Below are positions 34,441 through 41,329 of a stretch of DNA of 64,000 nucleotides, one piece after another (positions within the stretch are counted from its first letter, which is position 1; every line of letters starts with the position of its first letter). The position numbers and the translations under genes are program-made. The notes under the pieces were generated by a model that saw only the letters and a program-made list of their open reading frames with translations, had not been told where the DNA came from and ran no database searches. This DNA comes from Pseudomonas sp. BBP2017 (GTDB lineage Bacteria; Pseudomonadota; Gammaproteobacteria; Pseudomonadales; Pseudomonadaceae), in contig NZ_PVZN01000019.1 of assembly GCF_003024385.1 (NCBI RefSeq), positions 1 to 64,000 on the forward strand. Reading direction: 5' to 3'.

Positions 34441-35220
34441 TTATGCAAAGCTAATGTTTGCACGCTGCTGTCCGCTGATTACTTTCGCGGCGGAAATCAA
34501 CTGGTACGGAATCTCCACGAATGGGATGTCAGAGTTGGTCAGTGCCATATCGACGAGCTGTACCATGACCGAGTTCTTGCGCACCAGGATCACATCGGAC
34601 CAATCGGTGTTGGTCATGGCGAGCGGAATGAAGTCGCTGCGCTTGAGAAAGCTGCTCAGCGCTTCGAGTACGCCAAGGTTCTGCTTGGTGCCGTTCAGGC
34701 TGTGGCAGCAGTCGTTGAGCAGGATGAAACCGTCATCGGCCACCAGATCCTGGTAGTACATCATGTCACGCAGGATGTATTCGTACTGGTGGTTGGCATC
34801 GATGTAAACCAGGTCGAACTTGTCGATGCCGGTTTTCGGTTTGATCTGTTCGATGGCGCCGATGGTGTCGGCGCGGATCGTGGTGACGTTATCCTTGTCG
34901 ACAAACCTGCTCAGGCATTCCTGGTAGAGGCGATCCCAGGTCGCCGGATCGTGCATCGGGCCGCCGTAGTAGTAAGCATAAGCGTCGACCGGCTCAAGCC
35001 ATGCCGGCAGCGGATCGAACGGACTGTATTGGTCGTTGGCAACTGGGCTCCAGCTGTCGATCAGCACCATTTTTTCCGGCGTCAGCGCGTTGTACAGCTT
35101 GAGCGCGTTTTCTCCCCGTAGAACACCGAGTTCAGCGATTACAGGCTGCTTATCGCACGCTTGGAAAACGGCGTTAAGCACGTGATAGAAGATCTCTCGA
35201 TGGGTGATGCAGACTTTCAT
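34441..35220 (-). CDS. Class I SAM-dependent methyltransferase-like protein
   Basis: The 259-residue protein has a Rossmann methyltransferase layout: IAELGVLRGENALKLYN (motif I), FDLVYIDANHQYEYILRDM (post-II/III region) and GFILLNDCCHS. This suggests the Methyltransf_24 type, with substrate unknown. AGGAAAGCAGG precedes the ATG at 35220. It lies between comM and the DUF3077 island and is not obviously part of the conserved core order, so it may be accessory. Confidence 0.75.
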   Translation of the reverse strand: MKVCITHREIFYHVLNAVFQACDKQPVIAELGVLRGENALKLYNALTPEKMVLIDSWSPVANDQYSPFDPLPAWLEPVDAYAYYYGGPMHDPATWDRLYQECLSRFVDKDNVTTIRADTIGAIEQIKPKTGIDKFDLVYIDANHQYEYILRDMMYYQDLVADDGFILLNDCCHSLNGTKQNLGVLEALSSFLKRSDFIPLAMTNTDWSDVILVRKNSVMVQLVDMALTNSDIPFVEIPYQLISAAKVISGQQRANISFA

Positions 35221-35408
35221 GGGGGTACCTGCTTTCCTGGAGGGGGAGGCCGCAGCGCTCAAGTCTATGGTTATCGGCAGCGAGGGGGCTTTCCTTAAGG
35301 TGCAGGGGCTTGGTCAGGTTGTAGCTGTTTTCTGTCAGACGCTTCTGATTCATACTCCCGGCGCCGCTGCTCTGTTGCGCCTGTCCAGGTGCATGCCTAC
35401 CCTACGAG

Positions 35409-35634
35409 GGTCGTTGCCAATTCAACGACCGGATTTAGCAGTCCAGGGCATAAGCAGAGCTCCATTTCCCTGATACAGGTTTTCCCCCGCCTGTATTTCT
35501 GGTCAATGGCGGCTGTGCGTGGGGCACCTTCGGGTGCGCCGGTTCCTATGCCCGGTCTGCTAACCCGCGTACAGCTGCCACCCTATTCGTTTAGCAGCGA
35601 ACGGCGGTCGCTCCACCTGCATAGGAATTACCCG
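35409..35634 (+). ncRNA. Structured leader of DUF3077 gene, copy A
   Basis: This leader can form several helices. They are ggtcgttg/caacgacc (35409-35430), atacagg/cctgtat (35473-35496) and a 12-bp stem 35508-35519 with 35568-35579. The last encloses gcacc-ttcg-ggtgc (35524-35537, a UUCG tetraloop) and ccgg/ccgg (35539-35555). CTGCTAA at 35557-35563 can pair with TTAGCAG at 35591-35597 or with TTAGCAG at 35435-35441. These pairings exclude each other. The ribosome site and ATG follow closely. A near-identical leader precedes the second gene copy with matching changes. The rest of the 35221-35634 gap has no gene I can support. Confidence 0.6.
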
Positions 35635-35937
35635 ATGAAAAAGCCCGTTCCTGATCCACCCGACCTGCCCTTTGTGCACACCATCGGAAGACCTGTCGCC
35701 AGCTGTCCCGAGCATCCGCCGTTGTTCAATGTGCGTTCGGGTGTCAGCGCCGAGGACGCGCTGGTGCACGCCTCGCTCTATCTCAAGTGCGCCAGCGTCA
35801 ATATTGAAGAGGCGGCGCAGTACACCGCAGAGCCGGGTAAAAGCCATGTCTGGTCGACCCAGCATTCTGTAGAGCTGGCGCGGGCCTTGATCGATTCGTT
35901 GATCGACGGGATTGAGCTACAGCGTCTGCCTCGGTAG
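35635..35937 (+). CDS. DUF3077-like protein, copy A
   Basis: The 100-residue protein starts MKKPVPDPPDLPF and carries the family core LFNVRSGVSAEDALVHASLYLKCASVNIEEA, then VWSTQHSVELARALIDSLID. Proteins of this type (DUF3077, possibly also grouped as DUF6124) are small, multi-copy and common in Pseudomonas; function is unknown. AGGAA precedes the ATG at 35635. A second copy at 37718 is about 87 percent identical by eye, and its leader is also duplicated. Confidence 0.8.
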   Translation: MKKPVPDPPDLPFVHTIGRPVASCPEHPPLFNVRSGVSAEDALVHASLYLKCASVNIEEAAQYTAEPGKSHVWSTQHSVELARALIDSLIDGIELQRLPR

Positions 35938-36004
35938 GCGCGGGCTTGCCCCGCGATTACGGTCGTTCAGACACATCGCTTCGCGGGGCAAGTCGGGTCG
36001 CCGC
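35938..36004. repeat. REP pair, variant form
   Basis: gcgggcttgccccgcgatt is followed by an inverted unit tcgcggggcaagtcgggtcgccgcaccgcc. The second unit has a divergent right half shared with the one at 37.37 kb. It lies directly before the truncated leader copy B. Confidence 0.7.
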
Positions 36005-36145
36005 ACCGCCGCTTCTACCGGTTGTAGTGGTTTTCTGTCAGACGTTTCTGATTCATGCTTCCGACGCCGCTGCTCTGTTGCGCCCGTTCAGGTGCATGTC
36101 TACCCTGCGTCTGTCGTTGCTTAGCAGCCCAGGCGCGTGTGCTTA
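36005..36145 (+). repeat. Truncated third copy of the leader
   Basis: The segment from ggttgtagtggttttctgtcagacg to gtgcatgtctaccctgcg matches the 5' part of leader copies A and C. The hairpin ccaatt/caacgacc portion is missing, and the sequence joins at cgttgcttagcagcccagg, so one TTAGCAG is kept. The coding part and all downstream stems are absent. It sits between copy A and the small membrane protein gene. Confidence 0.7.
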
Positions 36146-36158
36146 ATGGTTTATATTC

Positions 36159-36368
36159 ATGAATTTAGAAAATGTCCGCTATTATGTTGCTTTAACTTGT
36201 GTCGTTTTCGGCCCTTCTATTTTATACACGGGACTGATTACATGGCCAATAAGGGCCGTGTATAACTTTGAAGGTAGGCAGCTACAAGCTCTTTATGCGG
36301 TAACATATATAATAATTGTTGTGCTGGGGTTTATTTTTTATAGAAAAAGGCTGCGCGGCGTAATTTGA
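36159..36368 (+). CDS. Small two-helix membrane protein, hypothetical
   Basis: The 69-residue product (MNLENVRYYVALTCVVFGPS) has two hydrophobic segments, about residues 8-29 and 43-60, and a basic C-terminus (YRKRLRGVI). No family is recognised. The gene is AT-rich, unlike its surroundings, and its ribosome site is weak. It converges on the frameshifted DUF4225-type gene. A partner or immunity role is speculation. Confidence 0.5.
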   Translation: MNLENVRYYVALTCVVFGPSILYTGLITWPIRAVYNFEGRQLQALYAVTYIIIVVLGFIFYRKRLRGVI

Positions 36369-36388
36369 TCGGAATTTTGCGTTGTATA

Positions 36389-37083
36389 TTATTTTTGCGA
36401 TTCTACTTGCGTCATTGATTTTATGGAGTAGTAATCGATCAGTGCCTCGAAAGCTAGGGTTACTTTGCCAGCTTGCTGATAAGATCTTTTGTAGTTAATT
36501 GGATCTTTTAAAAGTAATTCAAATGACTCGGGTGTGCGTACTTTTTTTGTCATGCCTAGAACCGATAAAAACAAGTCTGCTGAGTAGTACGCCATATCCC
36601 CGTCAGAAGTGTCGCTGAAGACATGTCGATAAGCATACCTTGTTGGGCCAATCACACCCGGCGCATCGGGGCCATTATATATATTGCCCACGCCTTCATA
36701 AATATTATTGACTCCATGTGCGACTAGCAGGCCGCCGATTGGCGCGCCGGCTACGGTCGCGGTCATGGCAGCACCCGCTTCAATTTGCAAGGCTCCCCCA
36801 GAGTGCCTACCGCATTCTGGGCATAAAAAGACGCTTTTTCAGACAGTTCGAAGTATTCCTGTGTTATTTCCTGTATTCCTTGCCATGCGCTTATTACACC
36901 GTCTTCAACTGCCCTGACAATGTCATCTGCGTAAGAGGCGACAAGGGAATTGAACTGGAGCTGGATCATGCCGTCATTAAAGTGCATGGCTCCGAGTGTG
37001 CAACTGAATGATATTAAGTCACTGGCGGATTTGGCTACATCATGAATGTCACATGATTCTTCATCCATTTTGGTTTTCTCCAT
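36389..37083 (-). pseudogene. DUF4225-like gene with a one-base frameshift
   Basis: The 5' part (ATG at 37083, or 37068 with GGAG upstream) encodes about 98 residues up to YAQNAVGTLGG. The reading then shifts at the CCCCC run (36795-36799, GGGGG on the coding strand). Adding one G joins it to ALQIEAGAAMTATVAG... down to the stop at 36389. The joined protein of about 230 residues has the GGLLVAHGVNNIYEG and DGDMAYYSADLFLSVLG landmarks I associate with DUF4225 proteins. As it stands the first frame ends after KLKRVLP. It may be a true pseudogene, a phase-variable gene or a base-call error. Confidence 0.7.
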
Positions 37084-37319
37084 GTGTTAAATCCGCTTGT
37101 GTTTGCATGATGATGCATTCAAATGCGGTTCTGTTCAATGTTGCAGTGGCGGGTGATTGAATAATCAGAAGCTTCCTGCAACTTCAGCTTGTAGCTGGTG
37201 TTGGTATTAAACGTTCAGTTTGTCGGTTTGTTCTTTCGGACTTTGTCGTTGAACATGGCGGACTTTAACGCTGACTGCGAGTGCAGGCACTCTTACTTGG
37301 GTGCGGAGGGTGACGGAGG

Positions 37320-37400
37320 GGCAGGCATACTTCGCGATTGCGGTCATTCAGGCACATCGTATCGCGGGGCAAGTCGGGTCGCCGCACCGCCGCTCCTACC
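37320..37400. repeat. REP pair, variant form
   Basis: cgcgattgcggtcattcaggcacatcg leads into atcgcggggcaagtcgggtcgccgcaccgcc, nearly the same as the element at 35.94-36.00 kb. It lies directly before leader copy C. The part of the 37084-37717 gap before this repeat (37084-37319) is AT-rich with no gene I can support. Confidence 0.7.
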
Positions 37401-37492
37401 GGTTGTAGTGGTTTTCTGTCAGACGCTTCTGAATCATACTCCCGGCGCCGCTGCTCTGTTGCGCCTGTCCAGGTGCATGCCTACCCTGTGAG

Positions 37493-37717
37493 GGTCGTTG
37501 CCAATTCAACGACCGGATGTCGCAGTCCGGGGCATAAGCAGAGCTCCATTTCCCTGATACAGGTTTTCCCCGCCTGTATTTCTGGTCAATGGCGGCTGTG
37601 CGTGGGGCACCTTCGGGTGCGCCGGTTCCTATGCCCGGTCTGCGAACCCGCGTACAGCTGCCACCCATTTCGTTTCGCAGCGAACGGTGGTCGCTCCACC
37701 TGCATGGGAGTTGTCCG
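37493..37717 (+). ncRNA. Structured leader of DUF3077 gene, copy C
   Basis: This leader has the same helices as copy A: ggtcgttg/caacgacc at 37493-37514, and ggcggctgtgcg at 37591-37602 with its partner at about 37651-37662. Here the switching segment is CTGCGAA (37640-37646). Its partners are TTCGCAG (37674-37680, 7 of 7 pairs) and GTCGCAG (37519-37525, 6 of 7). The T-to-G change in the centre is matched by A-to-C in both partners. This triple change supports real base pairing. Confidence 0.6.
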
Positions 37718-38020
37718 ATGAAAAAGCCCGTTCCTGATCCACCCGATTTGCCCTTTGTGCGCACCATCGAACGACCTGTCGCCAGCTGTCCCGAGCATCC
37801 GCCGTTGTTCAATGTGTGTGCGGGTGTCAGTGCCGAGGACGCGCTGGTGCACGCTTCGCTCTATCTCAAGTGCGCCAGCGTCAATATTGAAGAGGCCGTG
37901 CGATACACCGCAGAGTCCAGGAAAAGCTTTGTCTGGTCGACCCAGCATTCAGTGGAGTTTGCGCGGGCGTTGATTGATGCGTTGATCGACGGGATAGAGC
38001 TACAGCACCTGCCAGGCTGA
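37718..38020 (+). CDS. DUF3077-like protein, copy C
   Basis: The 100-residue protein is the paralogue of the product at 35635. Most substitutions fall in the linker (RTIERP) and near SRKSFVWSTQHSVEFARALIDALIDG. The core EDALVHASLYLKCASVNIEEA is unchanged, so it is under constraint or recently duplicated. GGGAG precedes the ATG. Function is unknown. Confidence 0.8.
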   Translation: MKKPVPDPPDLPFVRTIERPVASCPEHPPLFNVCAGVSAEDALVHASLYLKCASVNIEEAVRYTAESRKSFVWSTQHSVEFARALIDALIDGIELQHLPG

Positions 38021-38023
38021 GGA

Positions 38024-38082
38024 GGGCCAGGGGCGCTACGCGCCCCATCGCCGGCAAGGCCGGCTCCTACAGGGTGTGTCTA
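38024..38082. repeat. REP-like element of a second type
   Basis: ggggcgctacgcgcccc and gccggcaaggccggctcctaca form two hairpins. This is a different REP class (P. putida ccggcaaggccggctcc type) from the others in the window. It lies between the DUF3077 copy and convergent ubiK. Confidence 0.7.
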
Positions 38083-38088
38083 GCTGGC

Positions 38089-38352
38089 TTATTCCGCCGC
38101 AGGCGGGTTCAGGCGTGTTTCCATCTCGGCGACCTTGGCCTCCAGTGCTTCAAGGCGAGCGCGGGTACGGGCCAGGACCACCATCTGGCTGTCGAACTCT
38201 TCCCGGCTGACCAGCTCCAGTTTGCTGAAGCCACTTTGTAGCAGGGCTTTGAACTGGCTTTCGAGTTCAGCGCGAGGTTGCGAGGTGTCGCCGCTGAACA
38301 GGCGCGAGGCTTGGTCGCTCAGGGCATCGAGAAAAGCTTTGGGCGCGAGCAT
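38089..38352 (-). CDS. ubiK: Ubiquinone biosynthesis accessory factor UbiK
   Basis: The 87-residue product (MLAPKAFLDALSDQASRLFSG) is of the UbiK/YqiC (BMFP) family. A C-terminal coiled coil (EEFDSQMVVLARTRARLEALEAKVAEMETRL) mediates trimer formation. UbiK binds UbiJ and helps the aerobic hydroxylation steps of ubiquinone synthesis. It lies opposite glnK, as in other Pseudomonas. Confidence 0.92.
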   Translation of the reverse strand: MLAPKAFLDALSDQASRLFSGDTSQPRAELESQFKALLQSGFSKLELVSREEFDSQMVVLARTRARLEALEAKVAEMETRLNPPAAE

Positions 38353-38448
38353 GTCCGGCTATCCGCTGTATCCAAATGGGGCGCCAGTGTAGCACGCAGC
38401 TTTGCTCGCCTTATGCTGCACGCTTTTTGCGCATGGCCCCGAATCGGC

Positions 38449-38467
38449 GCGCACCGTAATTGTGCAG
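38449..38467. promoter_or_regulatory. Candidate NtrC binding site
   Basis: GCGCACCGTAATTGTGCAG is close to the NtrC consensus (TGCACC-N4-GGTGCA type). It lies about 75-90 bp upstream of the sigma54 promoter of glnK, a usual distance for an NtrC enhancer. Confidence 0.5.
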
Positions 38468-38540
38468 CGAAACGCTGCTGGCGACTGGCCAATCAGCACA
38501 GGCTCGCGCAAGTGCCTGTAATTGGACGATTTAGTGGATC

Positions 38541-38556
38541 TGGCAAGGTTTCTGCT
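38541..38556 (+). promoter_or_regulatory. Sigma54 promoter of glnK-amtB
   Basis: TGGCAAGGTTTCTGCT has the GG and GC elements at the correct 10-bp gap of the -24/-12 promoter. It lies about 128 nt upstream of the glnK ATG. glnK-amtB operons are nitrogen-controlled by NtrC and sigma54 in proteobacteria. The remainder of the 38353-38683 gap has no other feature I can support. Confidence 0.7.
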
Positions 38557-38683
38557 AAGACCCTTATGACCCATGCACTGATGAAGTCACCGTCAACGAC
38601 GCGTTACAAAGCCAGGCGCTGCGCTTAGACTTGAGTCGGGTTTGTTTTCCTGGGGCAAGTCCACCAATTCGGGAGAGAGTTTC

Positions 38684-39022
38684 ATGAAGCTAGTCACTGC
38701 CATCATCAAGCCGTTCAAGTTGGACGACGTGCGCGAGTCGCTGTCTGAAATCGGCGTGCAGGGTATTACTGTCACTGAAGTCAAAGGCTTCGGTCGGCAG
38801 AAGGGCCACACCGAGCTGTATCGCGGTGCTGAGTATGTGGTTGATTTCCTGCCCAAGGTGAAGATCGACGTCGCCATCGACGACAAGGATCTGGACCGGG
38901 TCATCGAAGCGATCACCAAGGCCGCCAACACCGGCAAGATCGGTGACGGGAAGATTTTCGTGGTCAATCTGGAGCAGGCGATTCGCATCCGTACCGGCGA
39001 AACCGATACCGACGCGATCTAA
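38684..39022 (+). CDS. glnK: Nitrogen regulatory protein P-II
   Basis: The 112-residue protein starts MKLVTAIIKPFKLDDVRESL. The T-loop contains the uridylylation tyrosine Tyr51 in ELYRGAEYVVDF. It ends with the GKIGDGKIFVVNLEQAIRIRTGE PII signature. It senses ATP/ADP and 2-oxoglutarate and controls AmtB and the NtrB/glutamine synthetase pathway. amtB follows after 40 nt. Confidence 0.96.
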   Translation: MKLVTAIIKPFKLDDVRESLSEIGVQGITVTEVKGFGRQKGHTELYRGAEYVVDFLPKVKIDVAIDDKDLDRVIEAITKAANTGKIGDGKIFVVNLEQAIRIRTGETDTDAI

Positions 39023-39062
39023 AAAAGCCTCACCAAACCCCAACGCCCCAGGAGATAACAAT

Positions 39063-40394
39063 ATGACTCTGCGTCAATTCGCAGGGCTAGGAGCCCTTTT
39101 GCCCCTCGTAATGCCTGGCCTGGCCCAGGCTGAGGAGGCAGCCCCCGTGCTCAACTCCGGCGACACCGCCTGGATGTTGACCGCCACCGCCTTGGTGCTG
39201 TTCATGACCATCCCGGGTCTGGCCCTGTTTTACGGCGGTATGGTGCGTTCCAAGAACGTGCTGTCGGTGATGATGCAGTGCTTTGCGATCACCGGCCTGA
39301 TCAGTGTGCTGTGGGTGGTTTACGGCTATAGCCTGGCGTTCGATACCACCGGTATGGAGCAAGGTGTCGTCAACTTCAATTCCTTCGTGGGTGGCCTGTC
39401 CAAAGCCTTCCTGGCTGGCGTGACGCCTGCGAGCCTGACCTCTTCGGCGGCGCTGTTCCCCGAGGCGGTATTCATCACCTTCCAGATGACTTTCGCGATC
39501 ATCACCCCGGCGCTGATCGTCGGTGCCTTTGCCGAGCGTATGAAGTTCTCGGCGATGCTGATTTTCATGACCATCTGGTTCACCCTGGTCTACGCGCCGA
39601 TTGCCCACATGGTCTGGAGCGGCAACGGTGGCCTGATGTGGGACTGGGGCGTGCTGGACTTCGCTGGCGGCACCGTGGTGCACATCAACGCCGGTATCGC
39701 AGGTCTGGTGGCCTGCCTGGTATTGGGCAAGCGCAAGGGCTTCCCGACCACGCCGATGGCCCCGCACAATCTCGGTTACACGCTGATGGGCGCGGCCATG
39801 CTGTGGATCGGCTGGTTCGGTTTCAACGCCGGCTCCGCCGCTGCTGCCAACGGCACTGCCGGCATGGCCATGCTGGTGACCCAGATCGCGACCGCCGCTG
39901 CGGCCTTGGGCTGGATGTTCGCCGAATGGCTGACCCACGGTAAACCAAGCGCTCTGGGTATTGCCTCGGGTGTGGTCGCCGGTCTGGTTGCCATCACCCC
40001 TGCTGCTGGTACTGTCGGCCCAATGGGCGCCCTGGTAATTGGTCTGGTCGCCGGTGTGATCTGCTACTTCTGCGCCACCAGCCTCAAGCGCAAGCTCGGC
40101 TACGACGACTCCCTGGACGCCTTCGGTGTGCACGGTATCGGCGGTATCGTCGGCGCGATCCTCACTGGCGTGTTCGCAGCCCCTGCACTGGGTGGCTTCG
40201 GTACCGTCGAAGACATCGGCGCGCAAGTCTGGGTTCAGGCCAAGGGCGTCGGCTTTACCGTGATCTACACCGCGATCGTCACCTACGTCATTCTCAAGGT
40301 GCTGGATCTGGTCATGGGCCTGCGGGTTAACGAAGAAGAAGAGTCGGTCGGTCTCGACCTGGCGCAGCACAACGAGCGCGGCTACAACCTGTAA
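39063..40394 (+). CDS. amtB: Ammonium transporter
   Basis: The 443-residue Amt/MEP transporter has an N-terminal signal peptide (ending near AQAEE), 11 membrane helices, and the twin pore histidines in WDWGVLDFAGGTVVHINAG and DAFGVHGIGGIVGAI. GlnK plugs AmtB when nitrogen is plentiful. The gene closes the operon with a strong terminator. Confidence 0.95.
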   Translation: MTLRQFAGLGALLPLVMPGLAQAEEAAPVLNSGDTAWMLTATALVLFMTIPGLALFYGGMVRSKNVLSVMMQCFAITGLISVLWVVYGYSLAFDTTGMEQGVVNFNSFVGGLSKAFLAGVTPASLTSSAALFPEAVFITFQMTFAIITPALIVGAFAERMKFSAMLIFMTIWFTLVYAPIAHMVWSGNGGLMWDWGVLDFAGGTVVHINAGIAGLVACLVLGKRKGFPTTPMAPHNLGYTLMGAAMLWIGWFGFNAGSAAAANGTAGMAMLVTQIATAAAALGWMFAEWLTHGKPSALGIASGVVAGLVAITPAAGTVGPMGALVIGLVAGVICYFCATSLKRKLGYDDSLDAFGVHGIGGIVGAILTGVFAAPALGGFGTVEDIGAQVWVQAKGVGFTVIYTAIVTYVILKVLDLVMGLRVNEEEESVGLDLAQHNERGYNL

Positions 40395-40410
40395 CGGCCT
40401 CGAAAAATCT

Positions 40411-40435
40411 TGCCCGGCTTGCCGGGCATTTTTTT
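40411..40435 (+). terminator. Intrinsic terminator after amtB
   Basis: gcccggc-tt-gccgggc is followed by attttttt, a compact stem with a run of U. Confidence 0.93.
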
Positions 40436-40553
40436 GCCTGCAGTTTGTCGGTTTCTGCTATCGCAAACGGTTTCGCAGGGCGCTTTTGCCGTCACTTTTT
40501 CGGCTGGCCGCATGTAGGCAGAAAACTTACAGACCAGAGTGATAGTTAGGCAC

Positions 40554-40581
40554 TTTGCTTTTTCTCTGAGCGCGCTAGAAT
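40554..40581 (+). promoter_or_regulatory. Candidate sigma70 promoter upstream of sutA
   Basis: TTTGCT (40554-40559) and TAGAAT (40576-40581) are separated by 16 bp. The -10 is good and the -35 weak. Transcription would begin near 40588, giving a 280-nt leader for sutA or a separate RNA. The space between the amtB terminator and this promoter has no gene I can support. Confidence 0.4.
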
Positions 40582-40587
40582 GCGCGC

Positions 40588-40702
40588 CGAAGGGAGCTGA
40601 CAAGCTGTCCGCAAACTTCGCTACCCTTTGCTAGGCTTGCCAATGAGCAGGCTGATCACGCCAGGGTAGGCCGACGATTCACTATCGGCAGCTCTTTAAT
40701 TT
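40588..40702 (+). ncRNA. Candidate structured RNA upstream of sutA
   Basis: Nested long-range pairs are visible: gagctg (40594-40599) with cagctc (40689-40694), ctaccct (40621-40627) with agggtag (40663-40669), and a gccga/tcggc hairpin near 40670-40690. The outer stem is followed by tttaattt. Together with the promoter just upstream, this could be a small RNA of about 115 nt or a structured leader. There is no sequence match that I recognise. The following 160 nt to sutA contain further inverted repeats but no gene I can support. Confidence 0.45.
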
Positions 40703-40868
40703 CGTCAGGCCCTGCCAAGAGCGGGACCTGCATGGTGGTCGCCAGGTTTGCTGGCGCGCACCCGAGGTGGCGGCAAACCCGCAACCCTTTGAATTTTACC
40801 GGTGGCTGTCGATTTACGGCGCTGCTGGTCTATAACTAATCTGCTTTTCGCAAGTCATGAGGTAGAAC

Positions 40869-41195
40869 ATGAGCGACGACGATCTGGAAAATGACGACCT
40901 CGAAGTAGGCGACGAAGACGAAGGTGATGAAGGCCTCGAAGCGGCAGCCGATGATGTGGCTGACGACAGCGGCGACGATAGTCCGGTACCTGTTGCCAAA
41001 GGCAAATCCAAGTCGGCAGCTGTCTCGGTAGACGAGATGCCGAGCATGGAAGCCAAGCAGAAGGAGCGTGATGCCCTGGCCAAGGCTATGGAAGAGTTCC
41101 TCTCCCGTGGTGGCAAGGTGCAGGAAGTGGAGGCCAATGTGGTCGCCGATCCGCCCAAGAAGCCGGACAACAAGTACGGTAGCCGCCCTATCTGA
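40869..41195 (+). CDS. sutA: RNA polymerase-binding transcription factor SutA
   Basis: The 108-residue protein has a strongly acidic N-terminal half (MSDDDLENDDLEVGDEDEGDE...) and the conserved C-terminal MEAKQKERDALAKAMEEFLSRGGKVQEVEANVVADPPKKPDNKYGSRPI region. This matches SutA, a Pseudomonas slow-growth factor that binds RNA polymerase and raises rRNA transcription. AGGTAGAAC precedes the ATG. A terminator follows. Confidence 0.93.
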   Translation: MSDDDLENDDLEVGDEDEGDEGLEAAADDVADDSGDDSPVPVAKGKSKSAAVSVDEMPSMEAKQKERDALAKAMEEFLSRGGKVQEVEANVVADPPKKPDNKYGSRPI

Positions 41196-41211
41196 GTGGT
41201 TTCGTCAGCAA

Positions 41212-41241
41212 GAAAGCCCGCCGTCGCTGCGGGCTTTTTTG
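41212..41241 (+). terminator. Intrinsic terminator after sutA
   Basis: aaagcccgc-cgtcgct-gcgggcttttttg is a 9-bp stem with a U-run. Confidence 0.92.
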
Positions 41242-41249
41242 TGCCTGTC

Positions 41250-41328
41250 TGTTGGAGCGGGCTTGCCCCGCGATGCGATGTGTCTGACAGCTCGCAATCG
41301 CGGGGCAAGCCCGCTCCCACCGGGAGGG
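41250..41328. repeat. Inverted pair of REP elements
   Basis: gagcgggcttgccccgcgat and atcgcggggcaagcccgctccc lie in opposite orientation between the sutA terminator and the convergent HAD gene. Confidence 0.9.
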
Positions 41329-41329
41329 A

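Noticed and set aside
39087..40370. Open frame of 427 codons opposite amtB
   Set aside because: Histidine- and glutamine-rich shadow of the ammonium transporter gene.
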